Shown piece after piece: positions 33,095 through 41,349 of a stretch of 64,000 nucleotides of DNA. Position 1 is the stretch's first letter. Each line of letters begins with the position of its first letter. Origin of the DNA: Roseiarcus sp963748545 (lineage in GTDB: Bacteria > Pseudomonadota > Alphaproteobacteria > Rhizobiales > Beijerinckiaceae); the NCBI GenBank assembly GCA_963748545.1, contig CAVVJO010000041.1, positions 1-64,000 of the forward strand. Direction: 5' to 3'. The notes under the pieces were generated by a model. That model ran no database searches and was not told where the DNA came from. It was given only the letters and a program-made list of their open reading frames with translations. A program made the position numbers and the translations under genes.

Positions 33095-34039
33095 TCACTC
33101 CCGGTCGGGCGCGATCGGCGTCTCGAACGCCTTCCAGGCGGTTTCCAGTTGCGGGCTCATCGGAACCGCGAACCGGTCGCCGTTCGCCAGGCGATGGCCG
33201 AACCAGCGATCATAGATCGGATCGATCTCGTTTCCGACCACGAGCGAACGAAAAGCTCGGTCGATGACCGCTCCCATCGGCTTGTCGTCATGGCGATAGA
33301 CGATCCCGTAGGGCTCGTAGGACAGGAGTTCGCCGACCACTTCGAATTTGTCGTTGGCCTTGTGCCTTGCGACCAGTCCGGCGAGCAGGACGTCGTCAGT
33401 GGCGAATCCGTCGACCGAGCCCGTCTCGAGAAGCTTGTAGCTCTGCTCATGGTCCGGCGATTGGACCAGCTTCACCCCGAGATCGAAGGTCTTGTCCAGC
33501 GTCTGGATCGCGGCGGCGTTGGTGGCGCCGGCGGTGACGGCGATCGTCTTGCCCTTGAGACTTCGAAAGTCCGCCCAGGGCGTCCCCTTGGGGACCAGGA
33601 CCTTCGTGCCGGCGACGAAGATCAGCGGCGAGAACGAGACCTGCTTGGCCCGTTCGAGCGTCGCGGTGGTGGAGCCGCATTCCAGATCGACCGTCCCGTC
33701 TTGGACAGCGCCCAGCCGCGAGTCGGCGGTGACCTTCCGGTAGGCGATTTTCAGATCGTCGCGGCCCAGCGTCTGCGCCATCTCCTCGACGATCGCGTCG
33801 CATAAATCGAGGCTGTATCCGACCGGACGACCGGCCCGGTCGAGGAACGAGAAGGGCGGGGCGTCCTCGCGATAGCCGAGCGTCACCACGCCCGAGCGGG
33901 CGACTTTCGCCAGGGTTCCGGTCAGTCCCGCCTCGGGTGACGGCCCGGACTGTGCGAACGCCGGCGGTCCTGCGAGCGCGGCGAGCGCCGCCGCGACCAG
34001 GGCGGACGCCCGGACGATTTCGATGCTCGGGAAGGCCAC
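33095..34039 (-). CDS. Periplasmic amino-acid-binding protein (ABC type, GltI-like)
   Basis: A 314-aa solute-binding protein. The signal peptide (VRASALVAAALAALAGPPAFAQ) predicts periplasmic export. The fold is marked by LGYREDAPPFSFLDRAGRPVGYS and DLECGSTTATLERAKQVSFS, then TIAVTAGATNAAAI, as in glutamate/aspartate-binding proteins. Yet no ABC permease or ATPase is adjacent. Instead it follows a DAACS symporter by three bases on the same strand, implying one operon. It may therefore feed the symporter or a distant ABC transporter. Confidence 0.9.
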   Translation of the reverse strand: MAFPSIEIVRASALVAAALAALAGPPAFAQSGPSPEAGLTGTLAKVARSGVVTLGYREDAPPFSFLDRAGRPVGYSLDLCDAIVEEMAQTLGRDDLKIAYRKVTADSRLGAVQDGTVDLECGSTTATLERAKQVSFSPLIFVAGTKVLVPKGTPWADFRSLKGKTIAVTAGATNAAAIQTLDKTFDLGVKLVQSPDHEQSYKLLETGSVDGFATDDVLLAGLVARHKANDKFEVVGELLSYEPYGIVYRHDDKPMGAVIDRAFRSLVVGNEIDPIYDRWFGHRLANGDRFAVPMSPQLETAWKAFETPIAPDRE

Positions 34040-34042
34040 GGG

Positions 34043-35320
34043 TTACACCGCAGGCTGCGCTTCGTCGATGAAGGCGTCGTCCGCCTCGCCTGGCTTTTCG
34101 TCGCCGAGCGCGCCCTCCCATTTGGCGACGACGGCGGTCGCCAGGGAATTGCCGATCACGTTGGTCGCGGATCGGCCCATGTCGAGGAACTGGTCGACGC
34201 CCATGATCAGGAGGACGCCGGCTTCGGGAATGTGGAACTGGTTCAGCGTCGCGGCGATCACCACGAGCGAGGCGCGCGGAACGCCCGCCATGCCCTTCGA
34301 CGTCAGCATCAGGATCAGGAGCATGAGCAACTGCGTGCCGATGCTGAGCTCGATGTTGTAAGCCTGGGCGATGAACAGCGAGGCGAAGGTGCAGTACATC
34401 ATCGAGCCGTCGAGGTTGAACGAATAGCCCATCGGCAGCACGAAGCTCGCGATATGGTTGGGCGCGCCGAATTTCTCGACCCCCTCCAGCGTCTTCGGGT
34501 ACGCCGCTTCCGACGAGGCGGTGGAAAAGGCGAGAAGGATCGGCTGCCGGATCAGTCTGATCAGCCGGAAGACGCGGGGCCCGAGGACGACGAAACCGGC
34601 CAGAAGCAGGAAGAGCCAGAGAACGGCGAGCGAGAGATAGAACCCGCCCATGAATTTCGCGAACACGAGCAGGATCGACAGGCCCTGCTTGGCGACAGTC
34701 GCGGCGACCGCGGCGAAGACCGCGAGCGGCGCGAAATTCATCACATAGCCGGTCACCACGAGCATGGCGTGCGCCACCTCGTCGATTCCCTGGGCGAGGA
34801 TGTGGCCCTTCTCGCCCAGCGACGACAAAGCGACGCCGAAGAAAATCGAAAAGACGACGATTTGCAGAATTTCGTTCGCCGCCATCGCCTCGACGATCGA
34901 ACGGGGGACGAGATGCTCGACGAAATTCTGCAGCGACATCGACGAGGTCTTGAGCCCCGTGGCGGCGGAGGTGTCGGGGAGCGGAATGTTGAGGTGGACG
35001 CCAGGCTGGAGGATGTGAACCATCATCAGACCGATCAGCAGCGAAACGAACGACGCTGCGATGAACCATCCCATCGTCTTGAAGAAGATGCGTCCAATCG
35101 AGGATGAGGCGCCCATATGCGCGATGCCGACGACGAGCGTCGAAAACACCAGCGGCGCGATGATCATCTTGATCAGGCGAAGGAACAGGGTGGAGACGAG
35201 CTCCAGATAGCCGGCAATGTCTTTCGCCGTCTCGCCGTCGGCGTATAGGAAAACGACATACCCGAAGAGAATCCCGAGGGCCATCGCCGCCAGGATGATG
35301 TGGATCATGTAGTTTTTCAC
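34043..35320 (-). CDS. Dicarboxylate/amino acid:cation symporter (DAACS family)
   Basis: A 425-aa inner-membrane transporter related to DctA, GltP and GltPh. Eight or so helices and two re-entrant hairpins are expected. Diagnostic motifs include the Ser-rich hairpin AFSTASSEAAYPKTLEGVEKFG, GYSFNLDGSMMYCTFASLF, SKGMAGVPRASLVV and DQFLDMGRSATNVIGNSLAT. It should take up dicarboxylates or acidic amino acids with cations. The C-terminus (DEKPGEADDAFIDEAQP) is acidic. It is the first gene of a two-gene unit with the downstream binding protein. Confidence 0.93.
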   Translation of the reverse strand: MKNYMIHIILAAMALGILFGYVVFLYADGETAKDIAGYLELVSTLFLRLIKMIIAPLVFSTLVVGIAHMGASSSIGRIFFKTMGWFIAASFVSLLIGLMMVHILQPGVHLNIPLPDTSAATGLKTSSMSLQNFVEHLVPRSIVEAMAANEILQIVVFSIFFGVALSSLGEKGHILAQGIDEVAHAMLVVTGYVMNFAPLAVFAAVAATVAKQGLSILLVFAKFMGGFYLSLAVLWLFLLLAGFVVLGPRVFRLIRLIRQPILLAFSTASSEAAYPKTLEGVEKFGAPNHIASFVLPMGYSFNLDGSMMYCTFASLFIAQAYNIELSIGTQLLMLLILMLTSKGMAGVPRASLVVIAATLNQFHIPEAGVLLIMGVDQFLDMGRSATNVIGNSLATAVVAKWEGALGDEKPGEADDAFIDEAQPAV

Positions 35321-35350
35321 GGAACGGGTCCCCGGCTCGGGCTCAGCTTA

Positions 35351-35376
35351 CTGCTTTCAGGCCTGACTGAAAGCAG
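35351..35376. terminator. Strong hairpin between HAD phosphatase and DAACS gene
   Basis: CTGCTTTCAG and CTGAAAGCAG form a 10-bp perfect stem with a 6-base loop. On the plus strand it is followed by TCAATTTTT, but both neighbours are transcribed from the minus strand, where no T-run follows. It may end minus-strand read-through from the HAD gene or be a bidirectional structure. Confidence 0.55.
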
Positions 35377-35440
35377 TCAATTTTTGGAAGCAAGCCGCGA
35401 GCCAGAAGCCGAGCGAGGTCGTCGCCGTCGCCCTCGGGCC

Positions 35441-36115
35441 TCAGCGCCGGCCGCCGAGCTCGTCGATATGGGCGAGCAGGTCGGCCGGGTCTTCGTAGAC
35501 CCGGAAGGCGGTCGCCTTCTGCAACTCCTCCGCGCCATAGCCGCCGCAGAGCAGGCCGACGCCGAGCGCCCGGCAGCGGGCGGCCGCCAGCATGTCCCAG
35601 ATGCTGTCGCCGACCACCACGGCGGTCTCGATCGGCGCGCCGAGCTTGGCGGCGGCGGCGAGGAAGAGGTCCGGGTCGGGCTTGGCGTATTTGACCTCGT
35701 CGCGGGTGACGACCGGGACCTTGTCCGGATCGATGCCGAGCGCCTTGAGGTTGACCGCGGCGGTCTCCATCCGGCCGCTGGTGGCGATCGCCCAGGCGAT
35801 GCCGACGCTGGTCAGCCAGGAGAGCAGGTCGCGCGCGCCGGGCAGGGGGCGGATGTGGTCGGCCATCCGCTGATAGGCGCGCGCGTGACCTTTTCGCAGC
35901 CGCTCGCCGCGGTCCTCGTCGATCGGGATCCCCGTCTCGCGGATGAGCTGGTTGGTGAACAGACCCCCGCTCATGCCGATCTTGCGATGGATGCGCCAGA
36001 CGGAAAGGTCGAGGCCCTCGTTGTCGAGCGCTTCTTTCCACGCAAGTACGTGCTGATAGACGCTGTCGACCAGCGTGCCGTCGAGGTCGAAAAGGAAGAC
36101 CGGCTCGATGCGCAT
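35441..36115 (-). CDS. HAD superfamily phosphatase
   Basis: A 224-aa HAD hydrolase of the phosphoglycolate phosphatase/beta-phosphoglucomutase type. Motif I is FLFDLDGTLVDSV with the nucleophile Asp, motif II is AIATSGRME, motif III is KYAKPDPDLFLAAA and motif IV is VVGDSIWDMLAA. A helical cap (residues 15-85) suggests small phosphorylated substrates. ATG at 36115 fits the family start; the longer ORF to 36385 would add 90 unrelated residues. It is isolated on the minus strand; substrate unknown. Confidence 0.9.
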   Translation of the reverse strand: MRIEPVFLFDLDGTLVDSVYQHVLAWKEALDNEGLDLSVWRIHRKIGMSGGLFTNQLIRETGIPIDEDRGERLRKGHARAYQRMADHIRPLPGARDLLSWLTSVGIAWAIATSGRMETAAVNLKALGIDPDKVPVVTRDEVKYAKPDPDLFLAAAAKLGAPIETAVVVGDSIWDMLAAARCRALGVGLLCGGYGAEELQKATAFRVYEDPADLLAHIDELGGRR

Positions 36116-36309
36116 GGAGTTCGTCCCGGTTGGAGGGCGGTCGCGAGCATAGCAGGATCGTCGGGCGGGCGCCTCGCGCCGGGGGTCGGCCGTGGTCACG
36201 GACGCGCGGCGCGAGCATTCAGCCGGAACGTCACGGCGATTCTGGGGCGCCTGTTCTGGCGCTTGACTGACGGCCGGCGGACAACCGGGCCGGGAGTCGC
36301 TGTCGGAAC

Positions 36310-36729
36310 CTACTCGCCGATGATCTTGATCAGCGCGCGCTTGCGCCGGCCGCCGTCGAACTCGCCGTAAAAAATCTGCTCCCATGGGCCGAAATCGAGC
36401 TTGCCCGCGGTGATCGCGACCACGACCTCCCGGCCCATGACCTGGCGTTTCATGTGGGCGTCGGCATTGTCCTCGCCGGTCCGATTGTGCCGGTAGGCCG
36501 ACACGGGCTCGTGGGGCGCTAGCCTTTCCAGCCAGGCGTCATAATCGGCGTGCAGGCCGCGCTCGTCGTCGTTGATGAAGACGGAGGCGGTGATGTGCAT
36601 CGCGTTGACGAGGGCGAGGCCCTCTCGAACGCCGCTTTCTTCAAGCGCCGCCTCGACTTGCGGCGTGATATTGAGAAACGCCCTTCGCCCCGGCGTCTCG
36701 AACCAGAGCTCCTTCCGATAGGACTTCAT
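36310..36729 (-). CDS. YjbQ/UPF0047 family protein
   Basis: A 139-aa protein of the YjbQ family (secondary thiamine-phosphate synthase-like). Conserved residues are in NAMHITASVFINDDERGLHADYD, the HNRTGEDNADAHMKRQVMG segment and LDFGPWEQIFYGEFDGGR, which line a metal site with His, Asp and Glu. Some members were reported to have weak thiamine-phosphate synthase activity, but the physiological role is unclear. ATG at 36729 has AGGAG five bases upstream, so it is preferred over a GTG at 36735. Confidence 0.92.
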   Translation of the reverse strand: MKSYRKELWFETPGRRAFLNITPQVEAALEESGVREGLALVNAMHITASVFINDDERGLHADYDAWLERLAPHEPVSAYRHNRTGEDNADAHMKRQVMGREVVVAITAGKLDFGPWEQIFYGEFDGGRRKRALIKIIGE

Positions 36730-36745
36730 GGCCACTCCTTCCTGC

Positions 36746-36770
36746 AGGGCGCGCTCGCGAGCCGCGCCCT
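36746..36770. repeat. 25-bp near-perfect palindrome
   Basis: AGGGCGCG-CTCGCGAG-CCGCGCCCT is self-complementary except for one unpaired C. It overlaps the stop codon (36769-36771) of the upstream membrane-protein gene and ends 17 bases before the YjbQ start. Terminator, attenuator or repeat element cannot be distinguished. Confidence 0.6.
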
Positions 36771-37083
36771 ACGAATCTGCCGCCGAGCGCGCCGCCGCGA
36801 TCAGCCAGCGTAAGGCCGTCTCGACCGTCCAACCCGCGACATAGGCGAGCGCCGAGCAGAAAACCGCGGCCGCGGCCACCCGGCCGGTCATGTCGCCGGC
36901 GAAGTCGTAGCTCCCGCCGTTCAACGCCCGCATGACGAGCGTGAAGGGCAGGGCGGCGAGAACGAGCGGCAGGTCCGCGAACCAGGATCCCGCGCGGCTC
37001 AGGTACTGAAGGTAGAGCGCGACGAATGCGAGCGCCGTCACCGCCGCGAGGACGACGCCCGTCCACGACAGGAGCCTCCTCAT
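36769..37083 (-). CDS. Small hypothetical membrane protein
   Basis: A 104-aa protein with three hydrophobic segments (LLSWTGVVLAAVTALAFVALYL, FADLPLVLAALPFTLVMRAL and VAAAAVFCSALAYVAGW). It resembles no named family. ATG at 37083 is preceded by GGGACGTCC, a weak RBS, and lies 11 bases downstream of the FAH-family gene, so the two are probably co-transcribed. The last residues (AARSAADS) overlap the palindrome at 36746-36770. Confidence 0.65.
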   Translation of the reverse strand: MRRLLSWTGVVLAAVTALAFVALYLQYLSRAGSWFADLPLVLAALPFTLVMRALNGGSYDFAGDMTGRVAAAAVFCSALAYVAGWTVETALRWLIAAARSAADS

Positions 37084-37094
37084 GGACGTCCCGC

Positions 37095-37946
37095 CTACTC
37101 GGCCTTGTAAGCGACCACGCGCTGCGCCTGGCGGCCGAGCCCTTCGACCCCGACCGCCATCGTGTCGCCGGCCTTCAGGAACACCGGCGGTTTCTTGCCA
37201 AGGCCGACGCCGGCGGGCGTGCCGGTGGTGATCACGTCGCCCGGTTCGAGGATCATGAACTGCGAGATGTAGGAAACGAGGGTCTTCACCCCGAAGATCA
37301 TGGTCGAGGTCGAGCCGTTCTGCATGCGCTCGCCGTTGACGTCGAGCCACAGCCCGAGCTTCTGCGGGTCCTCGATTTCATCGGGCGTGACCAGCCACGG
37401 CCCGAGCGGACCGAAGGTCGGGCATCCCTTGCCCTTCATCCACTGCCCGGAGCGTTCGATCTGGAAGGCTCGCTCCGAGACGTCGTTGCAGATGCAATAG
37501 CCCGCCACGAATTTCAGCGCGTCCGCCTCGCTGACATAGCTCGCGCGCGTCCCGATCACGACCGCAAGCTCGACCTCCCAGTCGAGCTTGGTCGAGCCTT
37601 TGGGAACGACCACGTCGTCGTTGGGGCCGACGATACAGGAGGGCGCCTTGTTGAACAGAACCGGCTCTTTCGGGGGCTGGGCGCCGGTTTCCGCGGCATG
37701 GTCGGCATAGTTGAGCCCCACCGCGATGAAGTTCCTGACGCCGGCGACGCAGGGACCAATTCGCGGCGCGCCTCGGACGGCGGGAAGCGAATCGGGCTTC
37801 AGCTTGGCCAGACGCGCAAGCGCTTTCGGCCCGAGCGTGTCGGCGTCGATGTCGGCGATGATCTCGCTGAGGTCGCGCAGCTTTCCGGTTTTGTCGACAA
37901 GACCGGGCTTTTCCTTCCCGGCTTTTCCGTAGCGAACAAGTTTCAT
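37095..37946 (-). CDS. Fumarylacetoacetate hydrolase family protein
   Basis: A 283-aa member of the FAH family with a short N-terminal domain (MKLVRYGKAGKEKPGLVDK). The catalytic domain starts at NFIAVGLNYADHAAE and has KAPSCIVGPNDDVVVP, the metal-binding Glu pair in LDWEVELAVVIG, the Asp in YCICNDVSERAFQ and the C-terminal PGDVITTGTPAGVGLG. Members cleave C-C bonds of beta-diketo acids or act as 2-keto-pentenoate hydratases in aromatic or sugar-acid breakdown; the substrate is unknown. The long upstream ORF extension to 38225 is rejected. Confidence 0.93.
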   Translation of the reverse strand: MKLVRYGKAGKEKPGLVDKTGKLRDLSEIIADIDADTLGPKALARLAKLKPDSLPAVRGAPRIGPCVAGVRNFIAVGLNYADHAAETGAQPPKEPVLFNKAPSCIVGPNDDVVVPKGSTKLDWEVELAVVIGTRASYVSEADALKFVAGYCICNDVSERAFQIERSGQWMKGKGCPTFGPLGPWLVTPDEIEDPQKLGLWLDVNGERMQNGSTSTMIFGVKTLVSYISQFMILEPGDVITTGTPAGVGLGKKPPVFLKAGDTMAVGVEGLGRQAQRVVAYKAE

Positions 37947-38327
37947 TTCGTTTTCCGCGTGCTTCCGCCCGGGATGGGAAACGCGCTTCCTGCGCGTTCC
38001 TCCGTCGCCGAGACCCCGGTCCAAATGACCCCGCCACGCAACCTGCGTCAATTCGCGACTCGCTTTTTTTTCGCCGCAGTTGCATTCATAATAGGAGAGT
38101 CGGCTTTTCCGCCCCCCGACAGGACTGGTTCTCCGCGCCCTCGGCGATTTGTCGAGGGGAAAGCGAGCAGGACGCAGAACGAATCTCTCGCCATTTTCGT
38201 TGTGCGTCGTTCGCGTTTTCGCCAAATCAGGCTTGCTCGCCGTTTCCGGGTGCTGTCTTGTCGATTCACGAGCGCTTTTTTCTACAAGGCGCTATTGGTT
38301 CAACTATTCATCGAAAAGAACCGTAAA
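37947..38327. other. 381-bp divergent intergenic region
   Basis: It separates the minus-strand FAH gene from the plus-strand NYN gene. No gene is supported: frames are open on the plus strand but have no start or RBS and Arg/Phe-rich content. Local AT-rich stretches at 38061-38095 and 38271-38327 are promoter candidates. No clear operator or riboswitch was seen. Confidence 0.6.
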
Positions 38328-38936
38328 ATGTCAACTGTTGAAAGGATCGCCCTCTACATCGATGGGGCGAATTTGTATGCAAGCGCCAAAGCGCTGGGGT
38401 TCGATATCGACTACAAGCGCCTGTTGCGTGAATTTCAGGCGAAAGGCCGCCTCATTCGCGCTTTCTACTACACGGCGCTGGTTGACGATCAGGAGTATTC
38501 GTCGATCCGTCCGCTGGTCGATTGGCTCGATTACAATGGCTACGCCGTGGTCACGAAGCCGACGAAGGAATTTGTGGACTCGACCGGTCGCCGCAAGGTC
38601 AAGGGCAACATGGATATCGAGCTCGCCGTCAACGCCATGGAGATGGCCGAGCATATTGACCTGATGGTGCTGTTTTCGGGCGACGGCGATTTTCGGTCGC
38701 TGGTCGAGGCGATGCAGCGCAAGGGCGTCCGAGTTGCTGTGGTGTCGACAATTTCGACCCAGCCTCCGATGGTCGCCGACGAGCTGCGCCGCCAGGCCGA
38801 CGAGTTTATCGACCTCGCGCAACTCATGGCCCGGATCGGGCGCGATCCCGGAGAGCGGCCCGTGCGCACTGAGAATCACCGCAGGCCGCACTTCGCGCAG
38901 GCTGCGCAGGTTGTGGAAGAGCCGGTCAGGGAATAG
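38328..38936 (+). CDS. NYN domain (LabA/DUF88) putative nuclease
   Basis: A 202-aa protein with a PIN-like NYN fold. The first acidic motif is RIALYIDGANLYASAKALG (Asp in YIDGAN), followed by RAFYYTALVDDQEYSS, KVKGNMDIELAVNAME and LMVLFSGDGDFRSLVEAM, which together place four acidic residues in one metal site. Such proteins are predicted RNases; LabA/VapC-related relations are structural only. Alphaproteobacterial homologues are common and of unknown role. ATG at 38328 is the first start before the domain. Thirteen codons of basic/His tail end the protein. Confidence 0.9.
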   Translation: MSTVERIALYIDGANLYASAKALGFDIDYKRLLREFQAKGRLIRAFYYTALVDDQEYSSIRPLVDWLDYNGYAVVTKPTKEFVDSTGRRKVKGNMDIELAVNAMEMAEHIDLMVLFSGDGDFRSLVEAMQRKGVRVAVVSTISTQPPMVADELRRQADEFIDLAQLMARIGRDPGERPVRTENHRRPHFAQAAQVVEEPVRE

Positions 38937-38955
38937 CAGCGCCACGGCGCGCGTC

Positions 38956-39618
38956 ATGACCTTCGAACTCATGACCTTCGACCTGGGTCCGTCGAGGGAC
39001 TGCCCACGTTGCGAGAGGCTGGCCGAGTTTCGGGCGGCCAATCGCGCGTCGCATCCGGATTGGTGGAATGGGCCCGTCCCCTCGTTCGGGGACGCTGGCG
39101 CGCGGCTGATGATTGTGGGCCTCGCGCCAGGCTTGCGGGGGGCAAATCGCACCGGACGCCCTTTCACAGGCGACTACGCGGGCGATCTTCTCTATGACAC
39201 GCTTCTCCGTTTCGGCTTCGCCTCCGGCGTCTACGATCGCCGGCCGGACGACGGCCTGCGGTTGACCGACTGCGCCATCGTCAACGCAGTGCGGTGCGTG
39301 CCGCCGCAGAATAAGCCGACGCCGCTGGAGATCTCCTCCTGCCGGACGTATCTCAACCAATCGATCGGGGCGCTCGGCGGCCTCAAGGTCGTTCTGGCCT
39401 TAGGACGGGTCGCGCACGAGACGGTGCTCCGCGCGCTGGGCGCGCGCCTTGCGGCGTTCCCCTTCGCCCACGGCGCGCAACATCGGCTCGAAGCCCACCG
39501 CGTCGTCCTCTTCGACAGCTACCATTGCTCGCGCTACAACACCAATACCGGCGTCCTGACCGAGGCTATGTTTCACGACGTCTTTGCGGCGATCCGGTCT
39601 GAGCTGGCGTCCGCCTGA
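38956..39618 (+). CDS. Uracil-DNA glycosylase family protein (type 5/UDGb-like)
   Basis: A 220-aa base-excision repair glycosylase. Cys pairs for an iron-sulfur cluster are suggested by DCPRCERLAEFR and later TDCAIVNAVRC. Motif A is GLAPGLRGANRTGRPFTGD, close to the GLAPA type of UDGb, and motif B is HCSRYNTNTGVLTEAMF. These match family 5 enzymes, which remove uracil and deaminated bases. ATG at 38956 is 19 bases after the NYN stop, so the two may be co-transcribed. A second in-frame ATG at 38971 is possible. Confidence 0.87.
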   Translation: MTFELMTFDLGPSRDCPRCERLAEFRAANRASHPDWWNGPVPSFGDAGARLMIVGLAPGLRGANRTGRPFTGDYAGDLLYDTLLRFGFASGVYDRRPDDGLRLTDCAIVNAVRCVPPQNKPTPLEISSCRTYLNQSIGALGGLKVVLALGRVAHETVLRALGARLAAFPFAHGAQHRLEAHRVVLFDSYHCSRYNTNTGVLTEAMFHDVFAAIRSELASA

Positions 39619-39672
39619 CTCGGACGTCGCGGGGTGCGGCGACGATCAAGCGGGGGCGATAAGGAGGGCGAC

Positions 39673-40681
39673 GTGACAAAGAGCCAGTTCGGGACCCTTG
39701 AGGGCGTCCCGGTGTTCGAGGTCGAGATCGGGTCCAAGGCGGGCGCGAAAGCCAAAATCCTGACCTGGGGCGCGGTCGTGCGTGATCTCGTCGTCCCGCA
39801 TCGGGGCAGGGGCCAGCGCGTGGTCCTTGGCCTGAACTCGATCGAGGACTATCTCGCCCATTCGCCGCATTTCGGCGCCGTCCCCGGCCGCTACGCCAAC
39901 CGGATCGCAAACGGCTGCTTCGTTCTCGACGGCGTCGAATACAGGATTGAACGCAAGGCTGGCGACAAGCACACGCTGCACGGCGGCCCGCACGGCTTCG
40001 GAAAGCACATTTGGACGCTTACCGGCTATGACGCCTCGAGCGCGACCCTTACGCTCGAGTCGCCCGACGGCGACGCCGGCTTTCCCGGCGCGCTCGTCGC
40101 GACCTGTGTCTATCGCATGCTGGAGCCGGCGACGCTGAGGGTCGAGTTGACAGCGACCGCCGACAAGCCGACCGTCGTCAATCTCACCAACCACTCGTAT
40201 TTCAACCTCGACGGCGGCGCGGACATTCTCGATCACGAGGTGACGCTGTTTGCGGATTTCATCACACCTTCAGACGCCGAGCTTATTCCGACCGGCGAGA
40301 TCCGGTCGGTCGCCGCCACGCCCTATGATTTCCGGACGGCGCGACCGGTGCGGAACGCCAGCGGAACCGCCTACGACACGAATTACGTCGCCGCGCGGGC
40401 GCTTGGGCCCGACGGCCTGGCGCCGCTCGCGCACGTCCGCTCGCCCCACAACGGGTTGACGCTGTCGCTCCACACCAACCAGCCGGGCGTCCAGTTCTAT
40501 GACGCCGCCAAGCTCGCCGTCCCGGTTCCCGGACTCGACGGGGCGCGGTACGGCGCCCACGCCGGCCTTTGCCTGGAGCCGCAGGCCTTTCCAGAACTCG
40601 CCGAACCGGCGCCACTTCACCGACACAACTCTTCGGCCGGGCGGGGTCTATCGCCACGTCAGCGAATTCCGCTTCGCCTGA
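39673..40681 (+). pseudogene. galM: Aldose 1-epimerase, frameshifted at the 3' end
   Basis: GalM interconverts alpha and beta anomers of aldohexoses. From GTG at 39673 (VTKSQFGTLEG) the frame runs through PGRYANRIANGCF, HTLHGGPHGFGKHIW, the catalytic-type NLTNHSYFNLDG and GVQFYDAAKL to CLEPQAFP. The conserved end (NSPNRRHFTDTTLRPGGVY and RHVSEFRFA) is in another frame. One extra base near 40590-40595 (CCAGAAC for CCGAAC) explains it; repaired length 335 aa is normal. Without repair the frame runs on across the antisense of rplI. A sequence error is likely. Confidence 0.88.
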
Positions 40682-40685
40682 CGTC

Positions 40686-40708
40686 GGAGGGGCGGCGTCC
40701 CGCCGCCC
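40686..40708. repeat. Short GC-rich hairpin repeat, family 2
   Basis: GGAG-GGGCGGC-GTCCC-GCCGCCC folds into a 7-bp hairpin. It matches 60195-60217 at 22 of 23 bases. It lies between the convergent galM and rplI genes. Confidence 0.6.
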
Positions 40709-40764
40709 ATGGAGCGCAACAACTAGCGCGGGTCGAGCACGGATGCGCGACGGCGCGCCCGGCG

Positions 40765-41340
40765 TTACTCGCGGCCGAGGCTCTCGCCGGGGCCGGCTTC
40801 CGCCAGCGCCCTGCCGACCTCGAGGCCGAGGTCGTCCATCGACATCTGCTCGCGAACGCTGAGGTCCTCGCCCTTGCCCTGCCGCTCGGCCTGTTCCGGC
40901 GAGCGGGCGACATTGACGGTGACTTTCGCCTCGACCTCGGGATGCAGGTGGATCGGAACGGCATGCAAGCCGAGCGTCTTGATCGGCTGCTGGATCGCCA
41001 CGTGGTTGCGCTGGACGGGGTGCCCGGCCGCCGAAAGCGCGTCGGAGATGTCGCGCGCCGACACCGATCCGTAGAGCTGGCCGGTCTCGCCGGCCTGGCG
41101 GATGATCACGACGGTCGCGCCGTCAACCTTGCCCGCAGCCTCGCCCGCTGCGCGCTTGAGTTCGTGGTTGCGCGCCTCGAGATCGGCGCGCTGGGCCTCG
41201 AACTTCTTCTTGTTCAATTCGGTGGCTCGCAACGCCTTGCCGCGCGGGAGCAGGAAGTTGCGGGCGTAGCCTTCCTTGACGCGGACGGTCTCGCCCATGT
41301 GGCCGAGCTTGCCGATACGCTCCAACAATATGACGTCCAT
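40765..41340 (-). CDS. rplI: 50S ribosomal protein L9
   Basis: L9 binds 23S rRNA and links two domains by a long helix. The 191-aa protein has the N-terminal domain MDVILLERIGKLGHMGETV and VKEGYARNFLLPRGKALRAT, a central helix (KKKFEAQRADLEARNHELKR) and a C-terminal domain with GQLYGSVSARDISDAL. An acidic C-terminal extension after residue 150 is usual in Alphaproteobacteria. It is the last gene of rpsF-rpsR-DUF2232-rplI, a typical order. Confidence 0.97.
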   Translation of the reverse strand: MDVILLERIGKLGHMGETVRVKEGYARNFLLPRGKALRATELNKKKFEAQRADLEARNHELKRAAGEAAGKVDGATVVIIRQAGETGQLYGSVSARDISDALSAAGHPVQRNHVAIQQPIKTLGLHAVPIHLHPEVEAKVTVNVARSPEQAERQGKGEDLSVREQMSMDDLGLEVGRALAEAGPGESLGRE

Positions 41341-41349
41341 GATGGTCTC

